Assembly (NCBI GenBank): GCA_021234155.1
Contig: JAJEKV010000022.1
Span: forward strand, 7,655,961 to 7,719,960
DNA length: 64,000 nt
Source: Isoetes taiwanensis
Taxonomy: Eukaryota; Streptophyta; Lycopodiopsida; Isoetales; Isoetaceae
Direction: 5' to 3'
Both the position numbers and the translations under genes were made by a program. The notes beneath the pieces are model-generated. The model worked only from the letters and a program-made list of their open reading frames with translations, had not been told where the DNA came from and searched no databases. Positions 11,780 through 22,639 of the stretch are shown here, piece after piece (the first letter of the stretch is position 1; every line of letters begins with the position of its first letter).

Positions 11780-14700
11780 AGCGCCATGGCGCACGCTGCA
11801 TGCGGTGGAGTGGCTTGCTACTTTAGGGATGCCTTAGCATGCAAGATCACACTCGTAAGTCCGATGCATTTAATCGCTACATGTGGGTAATGGTATTAGA
11901 GCCCGGTCATGTCCCATTGTTTCTTGCTAGTCGCTACATTCCCCATGCAAGGCTCTAAGTTCTACCGTGTACATGATGCGCATTAATGCATGTCCGGATG
12001 CCGTATAGGGATCCGTATGATGATGACATAGACCGCTATAGACAGCAGGGACATGTGTTTTTGCTTGGAGATTTCAATGCTCAGACGGCTAGCTTGATTC
12101 GCGATCGGTGACCTTCCAAGGTGACGATAATGCCGATCCGCTTTGGCTTGAGACAGCCGCTATTCAAGATACACGGCACTCCCGTGATATGGTGGCTAGA
12201 CCATTTGGCGGCAAAATGGTCCAGCTCTGCCGTGTTTTTGACATGGTAATTTGTAATGGTATGCGCCGATGGCCACACTCGGGGTGTTACTTGCGCGGGA
12301 GTGATAGGCGGGGATGGGGAGCTAGTGTGTTAGATTACCTTCTCGCTCCTCGTAGCAAAGACTTGACATGGTTACACACTTCTCCATTGGCACAAGCACG
12401 AGGGGGATGAGGAGGCTTTGTCGATCATTACCCGCTTTATGTCACGTGAATTGGGAGCACTCAATAGTGGAGACACCGCAAAGGGGCATGGAGGGTTACC
12501 GCACATCCCACGCTTATCGCGGCCGGATGCGATGAATCAGACAGCGGGAGTTGCTGTGGGTTTGATAGCTTCTACACACTACAAGACGGTGTGCATGGCT
12601 GGTGAGGGCGCCGCATTGCACCGGGCCGAGGCTTCCTTTTGTAAAGGAAGGCCCTCCAAGGAGGGACACCGACATTTTCCCGAGAACCCGTGGTTTGATG
12701 TTGATTGCAAGGCTCTAAAGAGCCGATGTTGGGTAATAGATCCACAGTTGCGGCCACAGGCCCTGCAAGACTATAAGATCTTCCTAAAAGCCAAGAAGGG
12801 GAGATACATGGCAGAAACCCAGGAGCGCCTGTTTGACATGCTTATGGCAGAGCCAAAAGCTTTTTGGCGTAAGGTGTTATACAAGAAGCGCCGTGTGGCA
12901 GGTAATGTAAGTGTAGAGCAATGGATGCACCGCTGCGGGGAGTTATATGACCCCCGTGAGCTAATGCCGTGGTCCCGATCAGGTAGGAGAGGTGCTGCAG
13001 CTCACGGGGAGGATGTCCAGCCAGGTCTCGCATCCGCTTAATGGCAAGGCAAAGGATTTTTGCGGGCTGCAGGCCGAAGCCGTTGAAGTGGGGTGGCCCA
13101 TCTATAGTAGGGCCCCTGACGGTGATCATTAACCAGGCTCTGAGCGAGGGCCTCCCCGTGAGTGGATGGTTAGTAAGGTTGTTCCCGCTCATAAAGCTGG
13201 GTAATATCTGGATGAGCCGCAATTACCGGATGATTATGGTAAGTTCGCTTTGCAAAGCTCCTGGGCAGGGGGTGGTGGAGAAGAAACTCACTAAGTGGGC
13301 CGAGGAAAAGGGTGCGGGCAATTGGCCAGGCAGCTTTTTAAGCCCAGCTCACTCCACGACCGACCATATCTTCACTTTGAGAGTGTTGATGGAGGCAAGC
13401 CGCAATGCGCCATGAGGACTTGTATTATTGCTTTTGTAGATTTTAAGATCTGCATATGATACCGTCCCCGTGAGACATGCTTTGGGCAGAGGTTGCAAGA
13501 ATTGCGAAGTTCCACAGAGTTGCGTAATGTGGTGCACCAGCTTTATGATGGGATTTATGCCGCTTACGCCTTTATGAAGATCGGTGGTAGCTAGCACTAT
13601 GGGGAGTTAGCGGGGTTGCCCGCTGTCTCCAACGCTTTTGGGTTGTACATTGATAGCTTGGAGACGTGGATACAAAGCACCATGGGGGAGCAGGGGGTGC
13701 AATTATCTGATCACACTCGTGGGCCAGTTACTATATGCGATGATGTAGCTTTGCTAGCCCACACACGCCAGCAGATGCAGAAGATTTGGATGCCCTCGAT
13801 TGGGTTCTGTGGGGCAACGGGAATGAAAGTGAACTTGCACAAAACTAAGCTTCTCAGCGATCCCGTCCCCGCAACACCCTATCCAGGAGTTATATTACGA
13901 GGGACGGGGAAGTGGAGATGGTCTTGAGCTTCAAGTATCCGGGAATTGATTTCACTACTAACATCTTTGTGGGATGAGTGTGTGGAGAGGAGAGCTGCAG
14001 CCGGAAGGCTTTATATGCGCGGCAAAAACGCGTGTTGTTGCGGATAGATCTCGTGGATCGGGCGAGGAGAGCACACTGTTTAGAGCTTTTGGTCGGCGGG
14101 TCTTCGCTATATGGGGTGGAGGTTTGGGGCCCAGCAGATTAGCAAAAATACATGGGATAGGTTGGAAAGGGTGCGTAAAGCTTTCTTGACATATAGCTTG
14201 GGAGTGAAGGACACCGCATCGTGACAGATTTTGTTGTATGAGGCGGGGTTCGGCCTTTACAAAGATTCGCTATGCGCAGCATCTTACTTGCTTCCATAAG
14301 GTGGATGGGATGGATGAGCATCGCTTGCCCCCACAGCCGCTGCGTTGTTAGCGGAGGGCCCCGGTGGGTGAAGAGGGTATGGCACGAGCAATTGTAAGGG
14401 ATGGTTTAGGAGGTGGTCTATGGATTACCAAATGATGGTGGCACCGGCGCATTCTCGATGCGCAGAATGGGCAATTGGATGCGGGCTATGCCGCCACCCC
14501 GTGGGATGCCTCTACTCTTGCAAAGCCCAAGACGAGCACTATCACGCCAGATTAATCCGGGCCTTGAGCATGGACCCCATCCCGGTGCCATTTTGAAAGC
14601 ACACATCTCGGTGAAGAAACGGGAGAGCTATTGTCGCCATAAGGACGGGTTCCCATTACCTCGTAATTGAAACAGTCATTTGGGGGTTGAATGGCGGGCA

Positions 14701-14900
14701 CGGGATCCCTGGGGAGGAAAGGATATGTCGGTGTTGTGAGATGCACGTGATAGAGGATGAGCACCATGCCCTCCGGCCGATGCCCAAAGATATGCCCATG
14801 TCCGAAAGCAAAGGCACACCGATCTTAGATGCTATGACACACCGCTACATCGGGCCACTTGCATCACCTATGGTAGAAGCGGCCGGGAGCTTACATCCTG
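11780..14900 (+). pseudogene. LINE ORF2: endonuclease, reverse transcriptase, Cys/His tail
   Basis: Endonuclease traces include GHVFLLGDFNAQ (about 12,050) and SVLDYLLAPRS (about 12,330). Reverse-transcriptase traces include FPENPWFDVDCKALK and FWRKVLYKKR (12,670-12,890), INQALSEGLPVSGW and STTDHIFTLRVLMEASR (13,130-13,400), then DDVALLAHTRQQMQ (about 13,740), where the usual YADD is degraded to ICDD. Near 14,710-14,765 a Cys/His cluster (RICRCCEMHVIEDEHH) matches the zinc-binding tail of plant LINEs. At least six frame changes and stops interrupt the region. Confidence 0.85.
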
Positions 14901-15144
14901 CAGATTTCGGCCGTCGGACTTGCTTCTTCTTCCGGGGCATGGTATTTGAGAGCCCATCGCTAGGGTTTTTCCTCCCAAGTGGGGGTTTTTTCATCCCGGT
15001 AGTAGGGTTCTCTTTGCATGATTACATTGTTTGTTTTTGGTGTTGGGGTTTTTGGCTTTTTTGCCTGTTCTCTGCATGTACCGTCTCATAGGCCTTTGGC
15101 CTCCGTGGACGTTAAAATAAACTTCCTTCCTTCCTTCCTTCCTT
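14901..15144 (+). other. LINE 3' UTR and (TTCC)n tail
   Basis: After the coding relic comes a T/G-rich non-coding stretch with AATAAA-like text (AAAATAAA) just before about six TTCC units at 15,121-15,144. The host chromovirus sequence then resumes with TCTGAAATAAC. A short tandem repeat in place of poly(A) is known for some LINE clades. Confidence 0.75.
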
Positions 15145-16430
15145 CTCTGAAATAACATGCCCAAGGTATACCAATCTAGTTTGTGCAAAAGAACACTTAG
15201 ATAGCTTACCATACAACTTTTCTCGTCGCAAAATAGCTAATGTCTGCTTAACATGTTCCACATGCTCCTCTAATGTCCTGGAATATACCAAAATATCATC
15301 AAAGAAAACCAATATAAACTTATCCAAGAAAGATCGGAATATCTCATTCATTAGACGCATAAAGGTGGCGGGAGCATTTGTCAACCCAAAGGGCATTACA
15401 ACAAACTCGTAATGTCCGTGAAGCGTGTCCTAAATGCGTCTTATAAATATTCAGGTCCTTGATCAGGATCGATGATATCCGGATCGTAGATCAATTTTTG
15501 TGAAGTACTTAGCTTGTCCCAACTGGTCAAATAGCTCATCAACCCTAGGCAATGCATATCTATTCTTCACTGTAATCTGGTTAAGCATGCGGTAATCAAT
15601 ACACAACCTTAATGTCCCATCCTTCTTTTTACAAACAAAACTGGCGCACTAAAATGGAGAAACACTTTCAGAGTATAAACCCTTGTTCCAATAATTCCGC
15701 TTAATTGTTTCTTCAATTCAGCCATCTCTAATGCATGAAATCAGATGGTGGCCTTGATGTGGGTTCAGCCCCAGAACAAGTTCTATCTCATGATCTACCA
15801 TTCTATGTGGAGGCAATTAGTTAATTCTTTAGGAAACACATCAAAAACTCATCCAACACTTTCTCGGATCTCGGGGCAATAGGTTGTTCCCAGAACTCTC
15901 ATAGCATCCAAGAATGAATCTAACAACAATGCACATCCCATTCTTATGCAACCATTCTTAACTGTTTCTTAAAACTTTTAGGGACAAAGGTGTAACCACT
16001 AATGATGAAGGCAATCCTTCCAAAGACATACTTATCTCCATTAGGGCTTTGGCATGTAACTGTTTTGCTCTCCGAGTCAATACAAGCTTTATGTGGCCTT
16101 AACCATGACATTCCTAGAATAGCATCATATTTCCCTAGGCTTAATACTTCAAAACTAGTATGGGACTCAAGATCTCCTACTTGGAATTCAAGATTGTCTA
16201 CCTTAGCATAAGAAGTCTTAATTTTGCCATCACCAACTCCACATATCTAGGATCCGGACTAATCATATTCAAATCTAATTTCTTTGCCCGGCTTTGGGGA
16301 AATAAAGCAATGTGTACTACCACAATCAATAAGAAAGAGAACAGAACTCCATGAATAATACGGAACTCGATGACCACGTTTTGATTATCTACACGCCCTC
16401 GGGTCCACCGCAAAGACATACATGCACATT
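15144..16430 (-). pseudogene. Chromovirus pol, part 1: protease and N-terminal reverse transcriptase
   Basis: Reading leftwards from about 16,400, the protease shows LIDCGSTHCFI (usual D-S/T-G changed to DCG) and YDAILGMSWLRPHKAC. A decayed stretch at about 15,950-15,400 should hold the start of the reverse transcriptase. From 15,396 the frame is good: [20 protein letters not shown], then FFDDILVYS (the catalytic Asp pair) and LGHVISEK, where the LINE cuts in. The rest of the domain continues at 10,203. Stops and shifts in the first half make it non-functional. Confidence 0.88.
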
Positions 16431-17613
16431 CTTTCCCACGGGAGGGTCCATGATTCTAGCAGCCCTAACTTCAACTGCGTAGGTTAGCTTGTGCTATAAT
16501 CCTGTTATCTCCCCTAGCCTGTCCTCCTGCCACCCCTACTATTGTCCCAAAAACCTCCACCACCACCGGTTACGGTTCGGCCTCCATTTCCTCGCCTTGG
16601 CCCCGTCCATAAGTATCACTAGAATTAGACACGGACCACGGTTTGTTTGCCCTCCACGTTGAGAACATGCGGGGCAGGCGGTACTATCCATCCACCTTCT
16701 CGGACAATCTCATCCATAATGACCAACTTCTCTCTTTGACTGAAGCATCGATTCTCATTAATACACTTTTCCCTGGTTTCATCATTCAAAGGTGCATACA
16801 TAGGTCGAGATCCTCGACTTTGACCTTCCCCTCCCGCATAATCGACAAACATGCAGACCATGCCACCTCGCTAGGGAATCTACCTCTACTCCGTAGATCC
16901 ACCACCGCCATGTGGAAGGAGCTTGTCTCTTCTTAGCATTCTCCAAGGTTGCCTTCTCACCTAGATCGCCTTCACGATTCTTAGCAATCAGGAATACCTC
17001 CTCCAAATCCTTATAGGACACACCGACATTGTGCTCTTAATATCAACCGCAAAACCCTTCACAAATCGAAAGAAAGCTTCTCCTTATCCTCGAAAGGACA
17101 ATGATATCGCAACCTTCGAACTTTTCATTATATTCTACTTTGTCCCTTTACGTGTCGTCCAAAACTCATTCATCTTGTCTACTTTGTATCCGGGAGGCAT
17201 AAAGTGTCCTTCAAAAGCAGTCTTAAACTCTTGCCAAGTTGCCTGCCCTGCAACCTTATTTATGTCCCGCAAATAATTCTCCCACCATACTCTAGCAAAT
17301 CCACCCAACATTGCCCGAGCCAATACGGCTTTTAACAGAGTCTTCAAAGATTGATGAGTTTAAAATAAAACTCAACCCCACGAAGCCATGAATCCAAGAT
17401 CATCCCTGTAACATTTTCTCCAGTAAATACTTCTCTCTTAGTGTCCTTCAGCACCTTCTCCACTGCCTTGTCAGCTGCTGTCTTTTGTTGCGACGCACTC
17501 TGCTGCAACACTTGCTGAATAGACTGCAAGATACCGGCTACATCAGGGGTTCCACTAGGCCCAGCTCCACCAGTCTGTCCAACTCCTCTTGGGGATCCTC
17601 CTGGAGAACTCAT
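16431..17613 (-). pseudogene. Chromovirus gag
   Basis: The gag starts with an ATG at 17,613 and a Gly/Pro/Ser-rich leader (MSSPGGSPRGVGQTGG), then a Gln-rich segment (ILQSIQQVLQQSASQQ). After a stop near 17,345, a capsid-like part continues (WWENYLRDINKVAGQATW, FEGHFMPPGYK), similar to Ty3-type retrotransposon gag proteins. Further left it decays into frames of mixed quality with a Gly/Arg-rich stretch near 16,550. I do not see a clear CCHC knuckle. Gag proteins form the particle that packages the element RNA. Confidence 0.78.
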
Positions 17614-17685
17614 CTCTACAAGAATCTGAAATCATAGCAAATATCATCAATAATAAAAATCTCATAATCCACTAACTGTAACCTT

Positions 17686-17696
17686 GCTCGATACCA
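17686..17696 (-). other. Primer-binding site of the chromovirus
   Basis: On the minus strand TGGTATCGAGC lies three bases inside the 5' LTR. It matches the common plant initiator-Met tRNA site TGGTATCAGAGC with one base missing and a small change. A tRNA bound here primes first-strand DNA synthesis. Confidence 0.75.
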
Positions 17697-17699
17697 ACC

Positions 17700-20108
17700 T
17701 GTGGATTTCGGCGCCGTTAACCTCTTGGTAACTGGAGATCCCATCGATCTCTACCGTTGGATCTATTTAACCCTAGGAACTCAAGAATTGATACATGCAA
17801 CTTAGGTAAAGAATTTAATCTTTTACATGCTCCAAGGTCCCAAATAAAATTATTCTTGCCATTACTCATCAAAACTTCACACAACTCCCAAAGCTTTAAA
17901 ATAATATCACTTCAATCCCATATATAATAACAATAATAGTCAAGTTAATTGAACAACAATCCACACGCATCTACCCTCAAGCCCAAGCTTGGCTACTCTC
18001 GGGGCGTCTTGCGCCTCTGCTTACACCATTAACCACGGGGTTAGTCACACGGACTAAGTGGGGATCGGGGATCTAGGTCACATCTAGCATTAATAATCAC
18101 AAAGCATTAACTTAGAACAATAACGTAGCCTTACCATAACCTCGCCCCTGCAATCCGAGTAATTAATCCAACAAGCATAACCACAATGCATAATTTTACC
18201 AAACATAGCCATTGCAACTTGATTCCACATTGCAAACCACATATACAATAGCCAAGCAACCAAAGCATCAACATTGCAACCAATATTCCTCTGGGTCTGA
18301 GCAAGGTCAACTTCGGTGATCAAAGCCGGTGACATAGAGGCGGGGTAACCACGTGTGTACACACCCATCCACGCTGCGTCCAGCATTGGAGGACCACTTA
18401 ACTGTGCACGACGTTGTACCATACGGTATCAACGCCCGATGTTCAAATAACAACATTACATAGCACTGTGCAATAACCGCGAGTCTAGACCATCGCACCT
18501 AGACTCCGGCCCCAGAGGTCTATATCAAAGGATTACATCACAGATAATTACGTAATTCACCATCATTATGACCCATGCCTTAACAAGCTTACATCAAGTT
18601 AATTCCATACACACTCTATGTAACAAGGACCATGACTCAATAATTATGATAACCTCAATAATGCAAAATAAAAGATAAACGTCTACATTTTTCCAAGATT
18701 CACTAACAACAAGATTACTATCTACATTTAAGACTTTAATAATATTTAACCTATAGCATTCAATTGTCGTCATGTTTCTATTACCAACTTCCTCCATACA
18801 TAGCACTTGTACCTTGTTTTTTTTTTCCTCTCTTCATTTAATTAATTCCAAAGGTTAAATATATAGCTAGCTAACTTGTAAGACTACTCATGTCGTAAAT
18901 TACGTATGTCCATTAGCATAAACTCCTCCTTACTTAGGCCTCAATCTCACACAAATTCCTCACCCAACTCATGGTTCCAGCTTTAAATTAACCTATGACC
19001 TTAGCTTAAATTATTAACCTCACTTTATTATTATCTTAGCCTACCAAAAACTAACTACTAACATCTTTGTTGGTTTATTTTTTAACCTAACGTCACGTTG
19101 GGTTATGAACGCGGCTTGCGTTTCGTGAATCCGGCCTCGTGCCATCGGATCCGCCCAAAACCGCTTGGATGCGGCCGATTCTGGCTCCTACAAGGATTTC
19201 CATGCCAAATTGTACTGTTTGTGGCCAGAACAAGATGATTCTAACTCATTTTTATTCCTGACAAAATCAGACCAGGATCTGCCGGACTTGGCATCCAGAC
19301 CATCGATTCCACATGAATAGCCCATAAAACCTTCCGATTTTGCCATCTTAGGAAGTTTGGATACAAATCAAGACAATCACATGCAAAATCGGGCCACTCT
19401 GGATCACTTTCTACCTGCCAAAAATCGAACCATTTGCCGCCAAATCTTGCCCCAAACCTCCCCGATTCGGGCTTCTTTTGCACATTTCGGCCTTCCCAAG
19501 GCCCAAATCTACTTTGTTCTAGGGCAATTTGCCATGTTTTTCAAACATTTCTATTCGACAAGATCATGCCGACTCTGCCTGCTGCATGCAAGGAAACTTG
19601 CTGGTTCTTGCTTCATCAATTTAGATTTCAATCCATTCTTCCAAATTCTAACCAATCTAAACCATTCCAGCTTCTTCTATCATAGAATCTTCTACCATTC
19701 AAATACCAAAGAATCACCACTCATAAACCTTGCGTTTATGTTAACAACCATGCTCATACAATCTAGATACATAACTACAAATTTAAGCAAGCACAGAAAT
19801 GCTACACTAGAAAAACCCCAGGTGTAAGTCTTGATCCCCACCTGGAATCCCGCTTGCTCCCTCTGCACTCCAACACGCTCCCAAGTATTGCTCACACCCT
19901 GCTCCTTCAGCAATTCGACTGCAATCTATCGCCTTCCCAATACTTCATGATGTACTTGTATTTATTATTAATCACTAGTATATTTATCCGTATAATCTTT
20001 ACATATACGATATATATACTCTGCATGCATAATATTCCAATTATTATTCCTTTGCTTCCTTTAATAAAATAATTCCACAATGTACCTCAAAATCCTAGGT
20101 CCGTTACA
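17700..20108 (-). repeat. Chromovirus 5' LTR (right copy)
   Basis: This copy runs from TGTGGATTTCGGCGCC to GGTCCGTTACA on the plus strand and matches 5,647-8,107. In its own orientation it begins TGTAACGG and ends ATCCACA. The outer 23 bases at the U5 end differ more between the copies than the body does. It should hold the promoter, but I cannot point to a convincing TATA box. Confidence 0.9.
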
Positions 20109-20113
20109 CAGTA
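20109..20113. repeat. Target-site duplication of the chromovirus, right copy (CAGTA)
   Basis: It matches the CAGTA at 5,642-5,646 and directly follows the last A of the right LTR. Confidence 0.85.
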
Positions 20114-20116
20114 GCT

Positions 20117-20270
20117 GAACGTGGTTCTTTATCTTGATATTTTTTTAAGATTCGTGTTGCACTTCTTTGCTAGATATGCATATTAGGATTCATGAACTTG
20201 GTTCTCTATCTTATACTTTTAAATGATTCGGATTGCACTTCTATTGCTGGATATGCATATCGGGATTCAG
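20117..20270. repeat. Diverged tandem duplication, unit about 77 bp
   Basis: Two adjacent blocks share GAAC.TGGTTCT.TATCTT, ATTCG..TTGCACTTCT and ATATGCATAT..GGATTCA in order. The second copy runs into a short open frame (SEGRCYSWRLVASGDATRG, to about 20,400) that might be an exon remnant, but I do not recognise it. Confidence 0.65.
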
Positions 20271-20559
20271 AAGGTAGATGTTATTCTTGGAGGCTTGTTG
20301 CATCAGGAGATGCAACTAGAGGCATTCAGTTAAGCTGTATTAAGGTGTCTGATATGTATCTAAATGCAAAAAAGCAAAGTGAATACCTTTTTTTTTTTCT
20401 GTACTAATTTTTTTGATTTAAATTTGTTTTGTACTTGTATGCATTCGTGGAAATAAATTATTTATAGGTTATGAGTTTTGGAATGGTTGGAATTCAAATC
20501 CCCTTCTCACTAAATTTTGTGCTATTGAAGAAAGCAGTTATTTTGACATAGCCACATTA

Positions 20560-21222
20560 AAAAACCATACACAGTCAATATTGAATTTGGAATGCTTCAA
20601 ACAACAAAACGTTGATGGTTATGATTTATTGTTTTCTAATTAATAACCATGAAGCTAATGCCTAACAAAACCATGCATATTTATGATTTATTGGTTTTTA
20701 AATAATAACCATGAAGCTAATGCCTAACAAAACCATGCATATTTAGAACAAAAAAAATTACATGTAATAATGATAACAATAATAGTAATTTGCATCTAAC
20801 ATATTGCAAGTCGTGTGCATTTACCATGACATGATTTAGCTATAACCAACAATAATCAACCATATTAAATCATTAGCATTTACCATGACATTTAGCCAGG
20901 CTTGTTTACCACAATAACCAACCACATTATAAATCACATGAATAAAGCACATGTACAACCATCATGTCATACCACATGGATGAACGATACCCTTAAAATA
21001 CTAAAATATACCACATTCAATTACCAACATGTAATACCATTTTGCCAAACTCTACAAAGAAGCTACTTGCAATTACCATGCCATAATACCACTTTAACAA
21101 CCCTTACAAGAGAACCCCATATGGTTTTTAATGAAATTAACCCCCAAACCCACATTGGTTTTATAGACTGGTTTTCTAGTAATAACCATGGAAAAAACCA
21201 TGTAGTGTTTTAATTTTGGGTG
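20560..21222 (+). repeat. Dispersed AACCATG-rich repeat, copy A
   Basis: The block is packed with ACCATG, ACCAC and CCATGG words. It holds an internal direct repeat of about 65 bases (GATTTATTG..AACCATGAAGCTAATG) and ends in TTTTGGGTG. The reverse complement of its right half matches the left part of 48,724-49,345 closely. It has no coding capacity. It ends against a truncated gag at 21,231, so it probably inserted into that element or marks the break. Confidence 0.8.
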
Positions 21223-21230
21223 CCCTGTGA

Positions 21231-22042
21231 GAGGCAGAGATTAGCCTCTCTTCGGCGTTGCTTTTCAGCTGCAAACAAGGGCCCTCGAACCACACCATCA
21301 ATTTGTATAGGCACTGGGCCAACTGATTCCGGGGACGTGGACAGTGCAAAAACTATTGTGATCGCTGGAGCTTGGGGAAGTAAAGAAACATGCTGATTTC
21401 ATCTTTCTTGCCTACGCTCAAAAAGACGGTTATCACAACGAACCGCAAACTTTATAGCTTCATTCAAGGTTCTGGGATCCTCCATAGTCAGCAACATATC
21501 CTTTATATCCTCGCAGAGCCCTCTTCGAAAACCGTCCCGAAGAGCCCGAAGAGCCGCATCTTTCCAGGCTGTGTCTATGGCAATCTGTCGAAACCCAGAA
21601 GTATAAACTGAGAGGTTGCCAAGCTTGGTTACTGATGTGCATTGCCGATCAGTGTCTCCAAAACACGCCTCATGTTCAGCGGTAAATGAAGCAAAATTTT
21701 GCAACTCGGGAGCCCCTTTCTCCAGTGGGAGGCAAACCAACCCAAGGCTGACCCAGAAAGAAGAGAGTCAACTAGTCCGACCTGTTCCCGATCTGTAGGA
21801 TATCTGTGAGGGTGGAGCCGAATAACAAGCCGAATCTGATTCAAAAAACCTCAGAGCTTGGATCTAGTGCCATCAAATTTTTCTGGCAGGCTAATCTTAG
21901 GTTTCGATGACCTCCTCCCGGAGCTGGAGGCTGACTCATGAGAAGCTATCCGTTCCCTGAGCTCCTTGTTATCCAACTGCAACTGCTGGCATACTTGAAC
22001 AAGTTGCTGAACCTATTGTAATAAGGATGAAACCTCCTCCAT
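21231..22042 (-). pseudogene. Truncated gag of a second Ty3 element (sushi/fungal-like type)
   Basis: From an ATG at 22,042 the minus strand reads a coiled segment (QLVQVCQQLQLDNKELRERI), then KISLPEKFDGTRSKL, LNQIRLVIRLHPHRYPTDRE, SLLSGSALGWFAS, SVYTSGFRQIAIDTAW, LRDGFRRGLCEDIKD and AIKFAVRCDNRLFERRQER. It breaks off at AEKQRRREANLCL, where the zinc knuckle should follow. It has an in-frame TAG after nine codons, a TGA after RSKL and a frameshift near 21,735. The sequence pattern resembles gag of Tf1/sushi and fungal Ty3 elements more than the common plant lineages; that assignment is from memory of the family. Confidence 0.82.
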
Positions 22043-22330
22043 AGAGACAAAGGCTGCCCAATATGGATAAAGAAATCCTTAGGATCAGAGCAGGTAAGAG
22101 AGGGTAAGGGATTCCGATTCAAATTGTCATGAGCCTACGGGAGAACAAGGAAAATACATGAAAAATATGCAAGAAATACGAAAGAAATATGCCAAGATCG
22201 GCAAAGAATCTGGTATATGAACAGAAATCAAGGGTACAATGGCCCGAAGGCAAGCAGGGACACGAGACAGATGCTTAGAAGGCTCAAAACTGGCGTTGAA
22301 CTAGAATGGTTCGATAAGAAGGAGGTGCCT

Positions 22331-22340
22331 CCTTATATAT
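22331..22340 (-). promoter_or_regulatory. Putative TATA box of the second Ty3 element
   Basis: On the minus strand ATATATAAGG lies about 290 bases before the gag start and about 70 bases after the heat-shock element, which is the arrangement of a plant promoter driving gag. No transcript evidence is available from sequence. Confidence 0.55.
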
Positions 22341-22410
22341 CTAGGCCGACGGTCAAGATCGCGCCACTCCAATAGATGAAATCACGCCAAGTGTCGTGCA
22401 TGCATGTAGG

Positions 22411-22443
22411 TTCTAGAATGTTCTAGAATGTTCTAGAACCTTC
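22411..22443. promoter_or_regulatory. Perfect seven-unit heat-shock element
   Basis: The 33 bases consist of alternating TTC and GAA triplets each separated by two bases: TTC, GAA, TTC, GAA, TTC, GAA, TTC, with spacers TA, TG, TA, TG, TA, CC. Heat-shock factor trimers bind three such units, so this is an unusually strong site. It lies upstream of a TATA box and gag on the minus strand, probably in the LTR. The heat-activated Arabidopsis element ONSEN carries heat-shock elements in its LTR, so heat control is a reasonable inference. Confidence 0.8.
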
Positions 22444-22467
22444 TGGGAAACAACAGCTCTGCATATG

Positions 22468-22545
22468 AGATGTCTTCAATAAGTATTGGTAGCGCACTTG
22501 GCAAAGGTGCTCGTCTTCCAACTAGAAGGTTGTGAGTTCAAACCT
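22468..22545 (+). other. tRNA-like sequence, possible SINE head or tRNA relic
   Basis: TTGGTAGCGCACTTGG resembles the right half of a tRNA D arm (A box), and GTGAGTTCAAACC about 50 bases later resembles a T arm (B box). The 5' acceptor strand and an anticodon arm of correct length cannot be folded by eye, so a functional tRNA is unlikely. A tRNA-derived SINE or a decayed tRNA gene are both possible. Confidence 0.4.
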
Positions 22546-22639
22546 TGCTCCATGCAACTACCCTTTTGCATTCGTGTGACGGCCATATACTAGTATGATG
22601 CTCGTATGATACGAATACCCGTATGGTCGTCACCGTACG

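Larger units (their letters stand above)
10204..15143 (+). mobile_element. Degenerate LINE inserted in the chromovirus reverse transcriptase
   Basis: A plus-strand non-LTR retrotransposon interrupts the chromovirus gene. Removing it rejoins the host reading frame as VISEK then GLEPDPSK, so the insertion point is certain to within a few bases. It has an ORF1-like coiled region, endonuclease and reverse-transcriptase remnants, a Cys/His-rich tail and a 3' end of repeated TTCC units. Its GC content is visibly higher than the surrounding DNA. Many frameshifts and stops show that it is dead. A short CCTT match at both ends may be the target duplication, though it overlaps the repeat tail. Confidence 0.88.
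5647..20108 (-). mobile_element. Complete but inactive Ty3 chromovirus with a nested LINE
   Basis: The element is transcribed from right to left. It has 2.4-kb LTRs starting TG and ending CA, a CAGTA target duplication, a primer-binding site next to the right (5') LTR, a purine-rich tract next to the left (3') LTR, and gag, protease, reverse transcriptase, RNase H, integrase and a chromodomain in the order of the Ty3 group. About 4.9 kb is a LINE inserted later into the reverse transcriptase. Without it the element is about 9.5 kb, within the usual range. Frameshifts and stops in gag and pol make it non-autonomous. Chromodomain integrases define chromoviruses; which plant clade it belongs to cannot be settled by eye. 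Confidence 0.93.

Noticed and set aside
22468-22545. Functional tRNA gene
   Set aside because: The acceptor stem and the anticodon arm cannot be formed; only A-box-like and B-box-like parts remain.
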